Shown here piece after piece: positions 28,147 to 37,119 of a DNA stretch of 64,000 nt; position 1 is the first letter of the stretch, and each line of letters starts with the position of its first letter. The notes below the pieces were generated by a model, which was not told the DNA's origin, searched no databases, and saw only the letters and a program-made list of their open reading frames with translations. Both the position numbers and the translations under genes were made by a program. The DNA lies in NCBI RefSeq assembly GCF_040537815.1, contig NZ_JBEWSZ010000001.1, forward strand, positions 4,030,001-4,094,000. Direction: 5' to 3'. This stretch comes from Mesorhizobium shangrilense (GTDB lineage: Bacteria; Pseudomonadota; Alphaproteobacteria; Rhizobiales; Rhizobiaceae).

Positions 28147-28176
28147 GTGTGGCTCCGCGTTCTCGGTATCGGAAGA

Positions 28177-29580
28177 TCAATCGGCGAGTGTCTTGGCGAT
28201 CTTGCCAAGGCGGTCTGGATTGCGCGCCTGAATTGTCCTCGCAAACGCCCAAGCCAGGACGACGGCCAAAATTGCCACATATACAAAATAGCCGAGAGGC
28301 GCCGGAGGAAACGGATAGACGTTGCCGTAGGCAACCAGCAACACGCCGGCCATCGCGACTGCGGGGACGACACCATGTTCGACTATGCGGAAATCGCGGG
28401 GGTAGCGGCGCCTAATAAAGATCGGCAAGCCGAAAATCAGCATCGCGTAGCAGATGATGAAAAACAGCGTGGCCAAAAACGACGTCCAGCCTGCAACATT
28501 TTCGGGGGAGTAGGCTGCTCCCAGCAGGAAGCAGATGATGGCCGCCGCCACCCCAAGCGACACCGCAGCATTGCCAGGAGCTTCGGCCTTGTTGAGCTGA
28601 GCGAGCCACCGGGGTGCATACCCGTCCCGTCCAAGCGCCGAAATCAACCGTGACGCCGCGCTGAAGGTCACCAGATTCAAGGCCAGCAGGCTGAAGCCGG
28701 TTGCCGACACGATAAGCACCTGCAGCCACGGGCCGCCAAACCGTAGCGCCAATTCAGCGAACGGGCTCGGGTTCGTGGTGAGCTCCTTCAGGCCTGCATC
28801 TGTCATCCCAAAGCCGATGACTTCGCAATAGGTAACCAGGACGAAGAAGGCCCCTAGTGCGATGGTGGTGGCCATCACTGCGAAAGGGATGGTTCTCGCA
28901 GGATTTCGAACTTCGCCGCTCAGCGTCGTGGCTGATTCAAAGCCGACAAATGCGAAGATGGTGAAGACGTTGCCAAGCAACAATCCGGAGAGACCCTGCA
29001 CGCTCGAGGAAGGGAGGAAAGGCGCGATGCTCAATCCATTTGCTCCTGACTTCACAAGGATTGCCACGGCCAACACCATGAAGGCGGTGACTTCAATTGC
29101 CAGCAGAACGAGTCCAGCCCGAAGTGAAGGTTTCACGCCGGAGACTGTTAGTGCGACACTAAACGCGCAGATGGCGCATGCCCACAGTCCCCAATGCCCT
29201 CCCAGGGCCGGAAACGTTCCAGTCATGAAAATGGCAAAGAACAGTGGCTGAAAAATCAGAAGGATAAGATATGCACCCAACTGCATCGCGCCACTGATGA
29301 AGCCTGCGACGGGACCGAACGTCTGGGTGAGGTAGATGTAAAAGGATCCGGCGGTAGTTATTCGGGATGCATACCCGCGGATCACGATCGCGATCGCCAC
29401 GCAAATGATGAACGCGCTCACAAACGCCAGCGGCGACGCAAAACCGGCGTACTGCGCAACGTAAATATTACCCGCTGTCACACCGACAGCCGGACTTACC
29501 AATGCTGCCGACTGCGCGACGGCTTCCCAAAACCCGACCGGGCGTGAAACCGCGTTTTCAGCATAATCTGGATTGCTCAT
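28177..29580 (-). CDS. APC-superfamily amino acid/amine permease
   Basis: 467 residues from ATG 29580, with AGGAGGGGTCCT just upstream as a strong ribosome site. About twelve hydrophobic segments. The opening RPVGFWEAVAQSAALVSPAVGVTAGN, the central NVFTIFAFVGFESATTLSGEVRNPARTIPFAVMAT and the APC proline/glycine motifs are typical. It should import an amino acid or amine with protons. A LacI-type operator lies 45-58 bases before the start. Confidence 0.92.
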   Translation of the reverse strand: MSNPDYAENAVSRPVGFWEAVAQSAALVSPAVGVTAGNIYVAQYAGFASPLAFVSAFIICVAIAIVIRGYASRITTAGSFYIYLTQTFGPVAGFISGAMQLGAYLILLIFQPLFFAIFMTGTFPALGGHWGLWACAICAFSVALTVSGVKPSLRAGLVLLAIEVTAFMVLAVAILVKSGANGLSIAPFLPSSSVQGLSGLLLGNVFTIFAFVGFESATTLSGEVRNPARTIPFAVMATTIALGAFFVLVTYCEVIGFGMTDAGLKELTTNPSPFAELALRFGGPWLQVLIVSATGFSLLALNLVTFSAASRLISALGRDGYAPRWLAQLNKAEAPGNAAVSLGVAAAIICFLLGAAYSPENVAGWTSFLATLFFIICYAMLIFGLPIFIRRRYPRDFRIVEHGVVPAVAMAGVLLVAYGNVYPFPPAPLGYFVYVAILAVVLAWAFARTIQARNPDRLGKIAKTLAD

Positions 29581-29624
29581 AGGACCCCTCCTTTTCGTCA
29601 ACCAAAGCTTGTTTCGCATTCATG

Positions 29625-29638
29625 TGACTACGTATTCA
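29625..29638. promoter_or_regulatory. LacI-type operator, copy 1
   Basis: TGACTACGTATTCA, a near-palindrome around the hexamer TACGTA. It lies just upstream of the permease/lactonase operon and 44 bases below the regulator's stop codon. A central CpG is the usual base step bound by the LacI hinge helices. Confidence 0.75.
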
Positions 29639-29681
29639 TATACCCGCGAATCAATTAGTCAACTTGCAAGTTTGGAGGATT

Positions 29682-30716
29682 TTAAGCCTTCAATAGGGGT
29701 TCTCGGACAGTACTTCTACGGATCAGCTCGCCGGGGATGGTATGGACTCTGGGTGCCCTTGGATCGGTTGAAGTGATGAACTCCAACGTTTTCTCAACCA
29801 TGAGCTCGAGGGGCTGACGTATCGTCGTCAAATCGTAGGCAGACCAGGCTGCACTCGGTACATCGTCAAATCCAACCACCGAAACGTCCTGTGGAACACG
29901 CTTGCCCAGCTTGAAGCGCAGACAGTCGAGCGCGCCAAACGCAATAACGTCGTCGCCACAGAACACGCCATCGATATCCGGGACGTCGGCGAACAACGCG
30001 GCGGTCGCGTCCATACCCCACCGATAGTCGAATATTTCTTCGATGACGGTAACCGGTGCCAGGCCGGCCTTTTCCACCGCCGAAACGAAGCCGACCCTGC
30101 GATCCGTGTTCGTAGATGAATTCGGCCTGCCCCCAATGTACGCGAGGCGCTTACAACCACCACTGATCATGAGTTGTGCTGCCTGGGTGGCACCGAGCTG
30201 GTTGTCGCACCTGACCACAAAAGATTCAGACCGTTGGGAATGTCGGCTCAGGAGCACAACTGGCACGTTCATCGATTCGCACATTTCTGCCGCTTTGGAT
30301 GAGAGCAAAGCGGTGGTGATAATGATCCCTGCAACCCGGTACTTCAAAACCGCAGGGATAACATCGTCCACTGTCTGATGGTGGGCCGCGTTAAAAAGAA
30401 GAACCTCGCGGCCGCTGCGCTGAATGGCGTCCGTCAGGGCATCTAGAGCTATGGGATAGAAAGGATTGATGATGTCGGCCATCACGACGGCGATAATGTT
30501 GGATTGCCCCTTCGTAAGCCCGCGCGCCAAAGGGTTTGGCCGATATCCCAGTTGTTCGGCGGCGTCCTCGATGCGTTGTCTAACGTCGCTCGCGACGTAG
30601 CCATTGTTCGCGATCACGCGTGAAACAGCTGCCTGAGACGCATTTGCCAGTCGCGCCACATCGTGTTGCGTGATCTGGCTGAATGGCTTGATTTGACCCG
30701 CGTCGTTTTCGCTCAT
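29682..30716 (-). CDS. LacI-family transcriptional regulator, likely master of the local regulon
   Basis: 344 residues. The helix-turn-helix ITQHDVARLANASQAAVSRVIANNGYVASDVRQRIEDAAEQLGYRPNPLARGL is complete, including the hinge. The periplasmic-binding-protein-like core follows with IIAVVMADIINPFYPIALDALTDAI and GVFCGDDVIAFGALDCLR. The gene lies in the centre of a region carrying at least seven matching palindromes, and the only other LacI trace here (42.5 kb) is a relic, so it is the best candidate binder. I see no copy of the palindrome at its own promoter. The effector is unknown. Confidence 0.92.
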   Translation of the reverse strand: MSENDAGQIKPFSQITQHDVARLANASQAAVSRVIANNGYVASDVRQRIEDAAEQLGYRPNPLARGLTKGQSNIIAVVMADIINPFYPIALDALTDAIQRSGREVLLFNAAHHQTVDDVIPAVLKYRVAGIIITTALLSSKAAEMCESMNVPVVLLSRHSQRSESFVVRCDNQLGATQAAQLMISGGCKRLAYIGGRPNSSTNTDRRVGFVSAVEKAGLAPVTVIEEIFDYRWGMDATAALFADVPDIDGVFCGDDVIAFGALDCLRFKLGKRVPQDVSVVGFDDVPSAAWSAYDLTTIRQPLELMVEKTLEFITSTDPRAPRVHTIPGELIRRSTVREPLLKA

Positions 30717-31219
30717 TGCTTACACCAGTTGAAGTCGAAGATGTCCGAACGGCAATCTTCGCAATCTGTTAGCTCTCTGATCCGAGTCGCGTCAATAGAA
30801 CCAGTTTGGCAGTTTGAACCTTGCGTGCACTTGACCGAGACTTATACGCATGGTGACCCGGCTCTCGTCGGCGTTCTGACGAGACCTCACCCTTACCCGA
30901 TGCAGAGACATTGCCTACGCCACCCCTGGCAGGGTCGCCAGAACTGTGGGGCGCAAGAAATCCGCGGCAGAACAGTCCAACTTGATGTGTTGTGGCGCAT
31001 TTTTCTATGAGCCAGGCAGGCGCGATTTGATGTCATCATCGGCGTCGTGCCTGCCGCGATCGGCTTGGCATCCGGCAACAGGGACCCTTTTCAGCTTGGT
31101 TGTGAAATTGGTCTGCAGCAGCTCGGAACCGGCCGGGGCCGCTCACAGAAGGACTCCGGACCGCAGCTGGCATCCATCGTCTGCTCCATCCGCGCCTGGT
31201 AGGTGCGCTTGCTTTGGTC
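30717..31219. other. Intergenic region between the LacI gene and IS630
   Basis: About 500 bases with no gene I can support. Short minus-strand frames near 31080-31200 might be a decayed tail of whatever followed the permease gene before IS630 inserted. No similarity is recognised. The LacI-gene promoter must lie in the first part. Confidence 0.5.
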
Positions 31220-31228
31220 TAGAGCATT

Positions 31229-31840
31229 TCATGTTTTGACGGAAGCGTATCCTGCGTTTTCGAAGTAGTTCTTGCATTCGGCTGCCTCGATGGTTTCGAC
31301 AAGGTGGCCGATGTGACGCCATGTGTCCTCGACGGTGCGCTTCTGGGCCTGGCGCATCCAGTGTTTGATCTTGGCGAAGGCCTGCTCGATCGGATTGAGA
31401 TCCGGCGAGTAGGGCGCCAGGTACCAGAGCCTGGCGCCGGCAGCCTTGATCATCTGCCTAATGGCCGCCGACTTATGGCTTCCCAGATTATCCATGACGA
31501 CGATATCGCCGGGCTTCAGCACGGCGATGAGCTGCTGCTCGACATAGGCGCGGAAGCATTGGCCGTTGATCGGGCCGTCGAAGACGCAAGGCGCCGCGAG
31601 CCGATCCCAGCGCAGCGCGCCGAGGAAGGTCATCGTGCGCCAGTGGCCGTGCGGAGCAAAGCCGCGCAGCCGCTTGCCCTTCGGCCCCCAACCTCGCAGC
31701 GGAGCCATGTTGGTCTTGATCCAGGTCTCGTCGATGAAGACCAGGCACTGCGGATCGAGGCCGGTTTGCCAAGACCGCCATCGCTGACGCCTGCGGGCAA
31801 TATCAGCACGCGCCTGCTCAATGGCGAACAGCGTTTTTTT
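31229..31840 (-). CDS. IS630 transposase, catalytic part (frame B)
   Basis: About 204 residues in the second frame, entered at the A8 run (31834-31841). The DDE triad motifs are all visible: CLVFIDETWIKTN, DIVVMDNLGSHKS and LAPYSPDLNPIEQAFAKIKHW. An internal ATG at 31708 exists but would lose the first Asp. Seven A's instead of eight would fuse it to frame A, so transcriptional slippage or programmed frameshifting probably makes the full enzyme. Confidence 0.88.
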   Translation of the reverse strand, partial: KKTLFAIEQARADIARRRQRWRSWQTGLDPQCLVFIDETWIKTNMAPLRGWGPKGKRLRGFAPHGHWRTMTFLGALRWDRLAAPCVFDGPINGQCFRAYVEQQLIAVLKPGDIVVMDNLGSHKSAAIRQMIKAAGARLWYLAPYSPDLNPIEQAFAKIKHWMRQAQKRTVEDTWRHIGHLVETIEAAECKNYFENAGYASVKT

Positions 31841-32177
31841 TGAAGCTCAGGCCCTCGCGGCGCAGGAACAGCCAGACCGTATTGTGCGAGACCTTGACCC
31901 CGCGCGCATCCAACTCGTCCTTCAGCCGATGCAGCGTCAGTTCAGAGGTCTGATTGATCCGCTCCACGATGAAGGCCCGATACGGCTCCAGAACGCGCTT
32001 GCGGTGTCCGCCCATCTTGCCCGGCGCCACCGAGCCGGTCGCACGGTAACGCTGCGACCACTTCACTACAAAGGAAACTGCAACGCCAAAGCGCGATGCA
32101 ACCGCACGGCAGTTCTCGCCGGCGCCAACTGCCTCAACAACACGCTCACGAAGATCGTTTGAAAGGGCTCGCGTCAT
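31818..32177 (-). CDS. IS630 transposase, DNA-binding part (frame A)
   Basis: 119 residues with two helix-turn-helix units: LSNDLRERVVEAVGAGENCRAVASRFGVAVSFVVKWSQR and ELTLHRLKDELDARGVKVSHNTVWLFLRREGLSFKK. It ends shortly after the A8 slippery run. The combined A+B product is the usual length of about 315 residues. Confidence 0.88.
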   Translation of the reverse strand: MTRALSNDLRERVVEAVGAGENCRAVASRFGVAVSFVVKWSQRYRATGSVAPGKMGGHRKRVLEPYRAFIVERINQTSELTLHRLKDELDARGVKVSHNTVWLFLRREGLSFKKNAVRH

Positions 32178-32264
32178 CAGATGCTGGCCTCCACCCAGCC
32201 AGCATCTTGAATCACAAACAACCTTCTTTGAGAGTCCTACGATTCTCTCAAAACAGGAAAGGCT

Positions 32265-34274
32265 CTAGCTTCGCCCTCGCCCGATCACCACCGCGACGAG
32301 CATCACCGCACCGAAGATGATATCGCGTAGCGCAACAGGCAGGTTCGCACCTGTCACCAAAGTCCCTAGCGCGACCAGCATCAGGCAGCCCCCGAGAATG
32401 CCGAAATAATGCCCGCGTCCACCGCTGGCGAGTGTGCCGCCGATGAGTACCGCAGCGATCGAAGGCAGCAAGAATGGTGCGCCCATATTGAGCGTAGCGT
32501 GGCGACTGAAGCCCAGCAACAAGACGCCGGCCAATGCAGCGCAGACGCCGCTGAGCACATATACAAATGTTACAGAACGCTTAACAGCAACGCCGGAAAG
32601 ATGCGCGACGCGTGGATTGCTCCCGACGAGCACGATCTGCCTGCCAAAAACGCTGTAATTCAAAAGCCAAGTTGCGACAAACGTAAGCAAAAGCAGCAGC
32701 CAGCTGGCCGGCGCAAGGCCCAGAACGCGGCCCTCGAACAGCGAGACCGCAATGCCCGGCGCCTGTCCCTGAGCGAAACCGCCACTGTAGAGCAGGCCGG
32801 CGCTCTGCATCACGCCATTCATCGCCAAGGTCACTATTATTGCTGGAATGCCGAGTACGCTGATCAATAATCCGTTGAAGAGTCCGACCAGCGCGCCGAT
32901 ACCTATCGCCGCCGGTATTGCCCACAGAGCGACCACATCGGAACCGTTGGTCATGGTAGCCACGAAGACTCCCGTGAAGGTCAGAGTGTAGGGTACGGAG
33001 AGGTCGAGGCCGCCCGTCATCAAGACCGCACCCTGTCCGATTGCCAAAACGGCAAGGAAGACCGTGAGCACGAGCAGTGAATTCAGGTAGTTCAAACTGA
33101 AGCTGGAGGCTCCTACCACAATGAGCAGAGAGGCATAGACGAGAGCCAACAGTACCCAAGGCGGCAGCCAGCAACGAACGTCGACCTCGTTGCGGCGGAG
33201 CCAGCTCCGCAAGCCGCCTGTTTGAAGCTCTGGGATAGGTCTAGAGGGCGATATTGTGACGGATCGGCCGCGAGCTACACGAGGGGAGCGCGATACTAAC
33301 TCGGACAGGGATGAATATAGCGAGTGGCGCTGGCCGATCGAACCGCCGATCACCGCCGCGATAAGCAAGCCGGCCTCGACAATCGACGTCCAGTCGGAAA
33401 CAACACCGAGGTTAAGGAGGGCTGAGGAGATAATCATGAGACTCGTTGCAGCGAAGACCGCGCCGACGCAATCCCCTTTACCGCCGCCCAAGGCGACACC
33501 GCCTAGGACGGCGGCGGTGAAAATGCGCAGCAGCATGCCGCTGCCGATAAGCGGGTCACCCGTATTGGTCAGCGCGGCGAGGAAAATCCCCGCGACCCCG
33601 TAGAAAGCGCCCGCAAGCACATAACCCATGAATTTCGTGCGCTGGGTGTGAATACCGTTGGCAAATGCGGCCGCCTCGTCCGAACCCGTGGCGTAGAGGG
33701 CGGTTCCGAAACGGCTCGACTTCGCGAAGAACCAGACCAACAGGCCAGCCAAGATCACCGCGGCACTGCCGGGCACCGTGTTTACTATGAGGTCACCGGT
33801 GAAGACGCTGACAAGGCCGCTAGGAACGGTTCCGCCGGGGCTTGGCATCAGCAGAAGGTTTAGCCCCATGATCATGAACATGGTCGCAAGTGTAGCGACA
33901 ACTGATTGAATGCGAAGAACGGCCACCAGATAACCATTCAAAGCACCTGCAATCGCGCCAACTGCGATACCGCCAATGCAAAGTAGAACCTGTCCCGTGA
34001 AACTATCTGTCGCATTGAGTACGACGACCACGTTCACTAGCGCCACGACTGCGCCGCAGGACATGTCGAGGCCGCGGAGGATAAACACGATGGTGAGTCC
34101 CATGGCGGCAAAGGCGAGCGGCCCGGCATTGGTTACAATGGAACTCCATTCGAAATAGGAAAAGGGCTCGAACAGAAGTGTCTGCTGCCAGAGGAAAACG
34201 AGAATACAGAAGACGATCGGCACCAGAAGGTTCTGCTGACGAGAGACAAACCTGCGCACAGCAACAGCTGTCAT
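32265..34274 (-). CDS. Sugar-type ABC permease with two RbsC domains fused
   Basis: 669 residues from ATG 34274, one base after the ATPase stop. Two RbsC/MglC-like permease domains lie in tandem: residues about 10-310 (GPLAFAAMGLTIVFILRGLDMSCGAVVALVNVV) and about 360-669 (VLAIGQGAVLMTGGLDLSVPYTLTFTGVFVATM), each with about nine hydrophobic helices. A linker rich in Ser/Arg joins them. Normally each half is a separate protein that dimerises, so this one may form the whole channel alone. The stop codon TAG overlaps the right end of IS630; the pre-insertion sequence would also have read TAG, so the protein is intact. Confidence 0.9.
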   Translation of the reverse strand: MTAVAVRRFVSRQQNLLVPIVFCILVFLWQQTLLFEPFSYFEWSSIVTNAGPLAFAAMGLTIVFILRGLDMSCGAVVALVNVVVVLNATDSFTGQVLLCIGGIAVGAIAGALNGYLVAVLRIQSVVATLATMFMIMGLNLLLMPSPGGTVPSGLVSVFTGDLIVNTVPGSAAVILAGLLVWFFAKSSRFGTALYATGSDEAAAFANGIHTQRTKFMGYVLAGAFYGVAGIFLAALTNTGDPLIGSGMLLRIFTAAVLGGVALGGGKGDCVGAVFAATSLMIISSALLNLGVVSDWTSIVEAGLLIAAVIGGSIGQRHSLYSSLSELVSRSPRVARGRSVTISPSRPIPELQTGGLRSWLRRNEVDVRCWLPPWVLLALVYASLLIVVGASSFSLNYLNSLLVLTVFLAVLAIGQGAVLMTGGLDLSVPYTLTFTGVFVATMTNGSDVVALWAIPAAIGIGALVGLFNGLLISVLGIPAIIVTLAMNGVMQSAGLLYSGGFAQGQAPGIAVSLFEGRVLGLAPASWLLLLLTFVATWLLNYSVFGRQIVLVGSNPRVAHLSGVAVKRSVTFVYVLSGVCAALAGVLLLGFSRHATLNMGAPFLLPSIAAVLIGGTLASGGRGHYFGILGGCLMLVALGTLVTGANLPVALRDIIFGAVMLVAVVIGRGRS

Positions 34275-34275
34275 T

Positions 34276-35814
34276 TTAAGATTTCCATGCGGAAGAGGCA
34301 GTCGTGGGTGTTCGTTCCCGGTTGCCCATGGCAGCCGAAACAATGCGGTTTTCACTCAGCTGTTCCCGGTCTAGCTCCAATGCGATCCGCCCTTCGTACA
34401 TAACGAGTACCCGGTCGCAGAGGTGTACAAGCTCTGCCGTCTCTGTCGAATAGAGCAGTACCGAACGGCCCTCGGCGGCGAACTCCCTGATCAACATATA
34501 GATCTGGTGCTTCGCACCGATATCGACGCCTCGCGTCGGATCGAACATGAGCAGGATGCGGCTTCCCGCAACCAGCCACTTGCTCATCACGATTTTTTGC
34601 TGGTTTCCGCCGCTGAAGGCTTTGCCCGGTAAGAAATCTGCGCGGGGCGGCACATTGAGTCGGGCGAAAGCAGCGTCGACCAGAGCACGTTCGTGCGTCC
34701 GGTTGAGATGGCCCCAATGCGAGAGGCTTCCAATGCTGGGCATAGAAGCAGTCTCACGGGCCGGGCGCTCAAGCAACAGGCCCTCTCTTGCGCGATCCTC
34801 TGGAATGAGACCCATGTCAATGCCGTTCGCGATGGCGTCGCGCGGCGATGACAGCCGCACGGCGCGGCCGTCGATCTCGATGGTGCCCGACGACACCGGC
34901 GCGTCGCCGAAGAGGGCGCGAAAAAGATCGAACTGGCCCATACCTTGGAGGGCCGCTAGCCCGAGCACTTCCCCCGCCCTCAGGGTGAACGACACCTCGC
35001 GCACCTTCGATCCCGTCGATACTCTCTGCGCTGCGAGCGGTGGGGTCGCGCTGCTTGCGCGACAATCGATCCATGCCGGAAAAATGGTGCCTAGGGAACG
35101 CCCGATGACATGTTCGACCACCTCTTCATCGGAAACATCGGTGGCGGCGAACGTGCCTACATGACGGCCGTTGCGAAGGAGCGTCATGCTGCTGCAGAAG
35201 CGGCGGACCTCTTCCATACGGTGCGAGACGAATGCGACTGTGACCCCCTTGGCCGAGAGCCGCTCGACTATTTCATGCAGCCAATCGACATCGTCGGCCG
35301 AAAGGGCTGATGTGGGCTCGTCGAGCAGAAGCAGCTTGGGGTCGCGCGATATCGCCTTGGCGATCTCAATCTTTTGGCGGGTGGCGAGATCGAGGTCGGT
35401 TGTCAACGATTGTGGGTCTATAAAGGATAGGCCAAGTGCAGCAAGAGCTTCCTCCGCCTTTTGACAGGTCAGACGATTTGATACGACCCCGAAACGGATT
35501 GGCTGATAGGGGATCAGCAGGTTCTCAGCGACCGTGAGATGTGGAACAAGTGTCATCTCTTGGAACGCAGTCTGAACGCCCAGTTTATGGGAGGTCTTTG
35601 GGGAGGCTGTCGCTATAGCGCGACCAAAGATGGAAAAGCTGCCGCTATCTGGAGCGACGAGACCACTGAGGATTTTCACGATGGTGGATTTTCCTGCGCC
35701 ATTTTCGCCAATCAAGGCGCGAACCTCTCCCGAACCAATGCTGAATGATACGTCGTCGAGCGCTACGGTCGCTCCATAGCGCTTGGTTAGGTTGGCGATC
35801 TCGACTGCATGCAT
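34276..35814 (-). CDS. Sugar ABC transporter ATP-binding protein (RbsA/MglA type)
   Basis: 512 residues from ATG 35814 (MHAVEIANLTKRYGATVAL). Two ABC domains: the first with GENGAGKSTIVKILSG, LATRQKIEIAKAIS and LLLLDEPTSAL; the second with a divergent Walker A (VLGLAALQGMGQFDLFRALFG) and FSGGNQQKIVMSKWL, as is usual for CUT2 carbohydrate transporters. It pairs with the fused permease and the binding protein. CUT2 systems carry ribose, xylose, polyols and autoinducer-2, and more rarely purines or lactones. Confidence 0.93.
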   Translation of the reverse strand: MHAVEIANLTKRYGATVALDDVSFSIGSGEVRALIGENGAGKSTIVKILSGLVAPDSGSFSIFGRAIATASPKTSHKLGVQTAFQEMTLVPHLTVAENLLIPYQPIRFGVVSNRLTCQKAEEALAALGLSFIDPQSLTTDLDLATRQKIEIAKAISRDPKLLLLDEPTSALSADDVDWLHEIVERLSAKGVTVAFVSHRMEEVRRFCSSMTLLRNGRHVGTFAATDVSDEEVVEHVIGRSLGTIFPAWIDCRASSATPPLAAQRVSTGSKVREVSFTLRAGEVLGLAALQGMGQFDLFRALFGDAPVSSGTIEIDGRAVRLSSPRDAIANGIDMGLIPEDRAREGLLLERPARETASMPSIGSLSHWGHLNRTHERALVDAAFARLNVPPRADFLPGKAFSGGNQQKIVMSKWLVAGSRILLMFDPTRGVDIGAKHQIYMLIREFAAEGRSVLLYSTETAELVHLCDRVLVMYEGRIALELDREQLSENRIVSAAMGNRERTPTTASSAWKS

Positions 35815-35849
35815 GGCTGGCACCCCGCAAAGGCCCTCCATACGATGGC

Positions 35850-35880
35850 GCCGGCAAGCGAAGGGCCTTCGCTTGCCGGC
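35850..35880. other. Intercistronic stem-loop between binding-protein and ATPase genes
   Basis: A 31-base perfect inverted repeat around a single centre base, with 15-bp arms beginning GCCGGCAAGCGAAGG. It lies in the 84-base gap after the binding-protein gene. Read on the minus strand it is not followed by T's. The position is typical for a 3'-end-stabilising hairpin that raises binding-protein levels above those of permease and ATPase. Confidence 0.75.
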
Positions 35881-35898
35881 TTTTCCGGCACCATGCTG

Positions 35899-37032
35899 CT
35901 ACGGATTGCCGGTTAGCGCCTGCTGAATGCCGATTTCGGCCGTCTCCGGCGTCCAGAAGTCGATAACGTAGTCGTTCGGCACCAGTGCAGGCGGCAGTGT
36001 GTTGCAGCCTTGGCCAAACTCCTGGGCGCTACCGGTTTGGCAGAGCTTAACGTTGGCGGTAATAACCTGGACAGGATCGTAGGTGATGGTTCGCGGGTGC
36101 TTTTTGCCGTCGAGAACGTCCTTTACGATCTTCAACGCGTAGGGGACGCCTGAGAGTCCGGATCCGACAGACAGGCCGCGCGCGCCAAGCGCGCCTTCGA
36201 TGCCCGATTCCTTCGGGAGCATCTGGATTCGCGCGCCATTCTCGGCCTCGCCTGAACAGGGTATGATCGGATTTTTGGGATACCAGCCGTCCTCTACCTG
36301 CATTTCCGTGAGGGTGTCGCAGCCCAATTGTGCGACAATGCCATTGACATCCTCCCAGCTGTGCGTGGCCAGGAACTCACGCATCTTGAGCCTGGTTTCC
36401 TGCGCACTCCACATGCCGACTAGCTGCGCTGTCACCTTCATTTCAGGATGATCTGCAAGCGCGTCGACCAATCCCCTGTGATGGTCTTCGTTGTAGGACA
36501 CGCCGGGGACGCCAAGGAACTCAATGATATTGCCCTTCCCGCCTAAGGCGTCGATGATAAACTGGGTGCGTATCTTGCCTAGCTTCACGCCGTCCGCCTT
36601 GAGCGTATAGGCACATGGCTCAGTCACACCGTTGATCACAGCCACTACGATTCCGCGGTCGCAGGCACGCTTTATGACGCCATTCAACGCGGTGGGCGAA
36701 ATGGGATATGCGATTATGCCGTCGGCACCGGCACTTATCATCGATGTAATCTGTTGGATTTGGCGCTGCGCGTCAGCCCCCGAGGCCTGTACCCGAAGCT
36801 CGACTTTATCGGCGAAGCCCGGCATCTTCGACAGCGCTATAATGGCATTCATGGCTTCCGTCTGCCAAGTATTACCAAGATAGCTCATGCTGTAGTAAAT
36901 CAGGTACTTGCCGTCAGCCGTTTTTGCTTCCGCTTGTCCCCACGAGCCCGTGAGGCTCAGCGCGGCCAAAAGCGCGAGACTCGTTACACGCGGCGACAAT
37001 ATTCTGCGTAAACTCATCAAATACTGAAACAT
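35899..37032 (-). CDS. Sugar-type ABC transporter substrate-binding protein
   Basis: 377 residues from ATG 37032 behind AGAGGAGAACGATA. Signal peptide of about 37 residues ending AEA-KTA. The fold is the periplasmic-binding-like type I domain of CUT2 systems: YLIYYSMSYLGNTWQTEAMNAIIALSK, MISAGADGIIAYPISPTALNGVIKRACDRGIVVAVING and the late QLGCDTLTEMQVEDGWYP. It carries more Cys than usual. The ligand is unknown. Confidence 0.9.
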   Translation of the reverse strand: MFQYLMSLRRILSPRVTSLALLAALSLTGSWGQAEAKTADGKYLIYYSMSYLGNTWQTEAMNAIIALSKMPGFADKVELRVQASGADAQRQIQQITSMISAGADGIIAYPISPTALNGVIKRACDRGIVVAVINGVTEPCAYTLKADGVKLGKIRTQFIIDALGGKGNIIEFLGVPGVSYNEDHHRGLVDALADHPEMKVTAQLVGMWSAQETRLKMREFLATHSWEDVNGIVAQLGCDTLTEMQVEDGWYPKNPIIPCSGEAENGARIQMLPKESGIEGALGARGLSVGSGLSGVPYALKIVKDVLDGKKHPRTITYDPVQVITANVKLCQTGSAQEFGQGCNTLPPALVPNDYVIDFWTPETAEIGIQQALTGNP

Positions 37033-37119
37033 TATCGTTCTCCTCTGGTTTTATTGCATCTGGAAGTCGAAGGGCCGTTACCCTTGGATGCGGACGACGA
37101 GTTGCAGCGGGGCTTCCGG

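Larger units (their letters stand above)
31220..32267 (-). mobile_element. IS630-family insertion sequence (about 1.05 kb)
   Basis: Terminal inverted repeats: left TAGAGCATTTCATGTTTTGA at 31220 and right TAGAGCCTTTCCTGTTTTGA reading inward from 32267. They are bounded by TA dinucleotides, the target duplicated by IS630/Tc1 elements. Two overlapping transposase frames on the minus strand meet at a run of eight A's. The right TA forms part of the stop codon of the fused permease gene. Confidence 0.92.
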
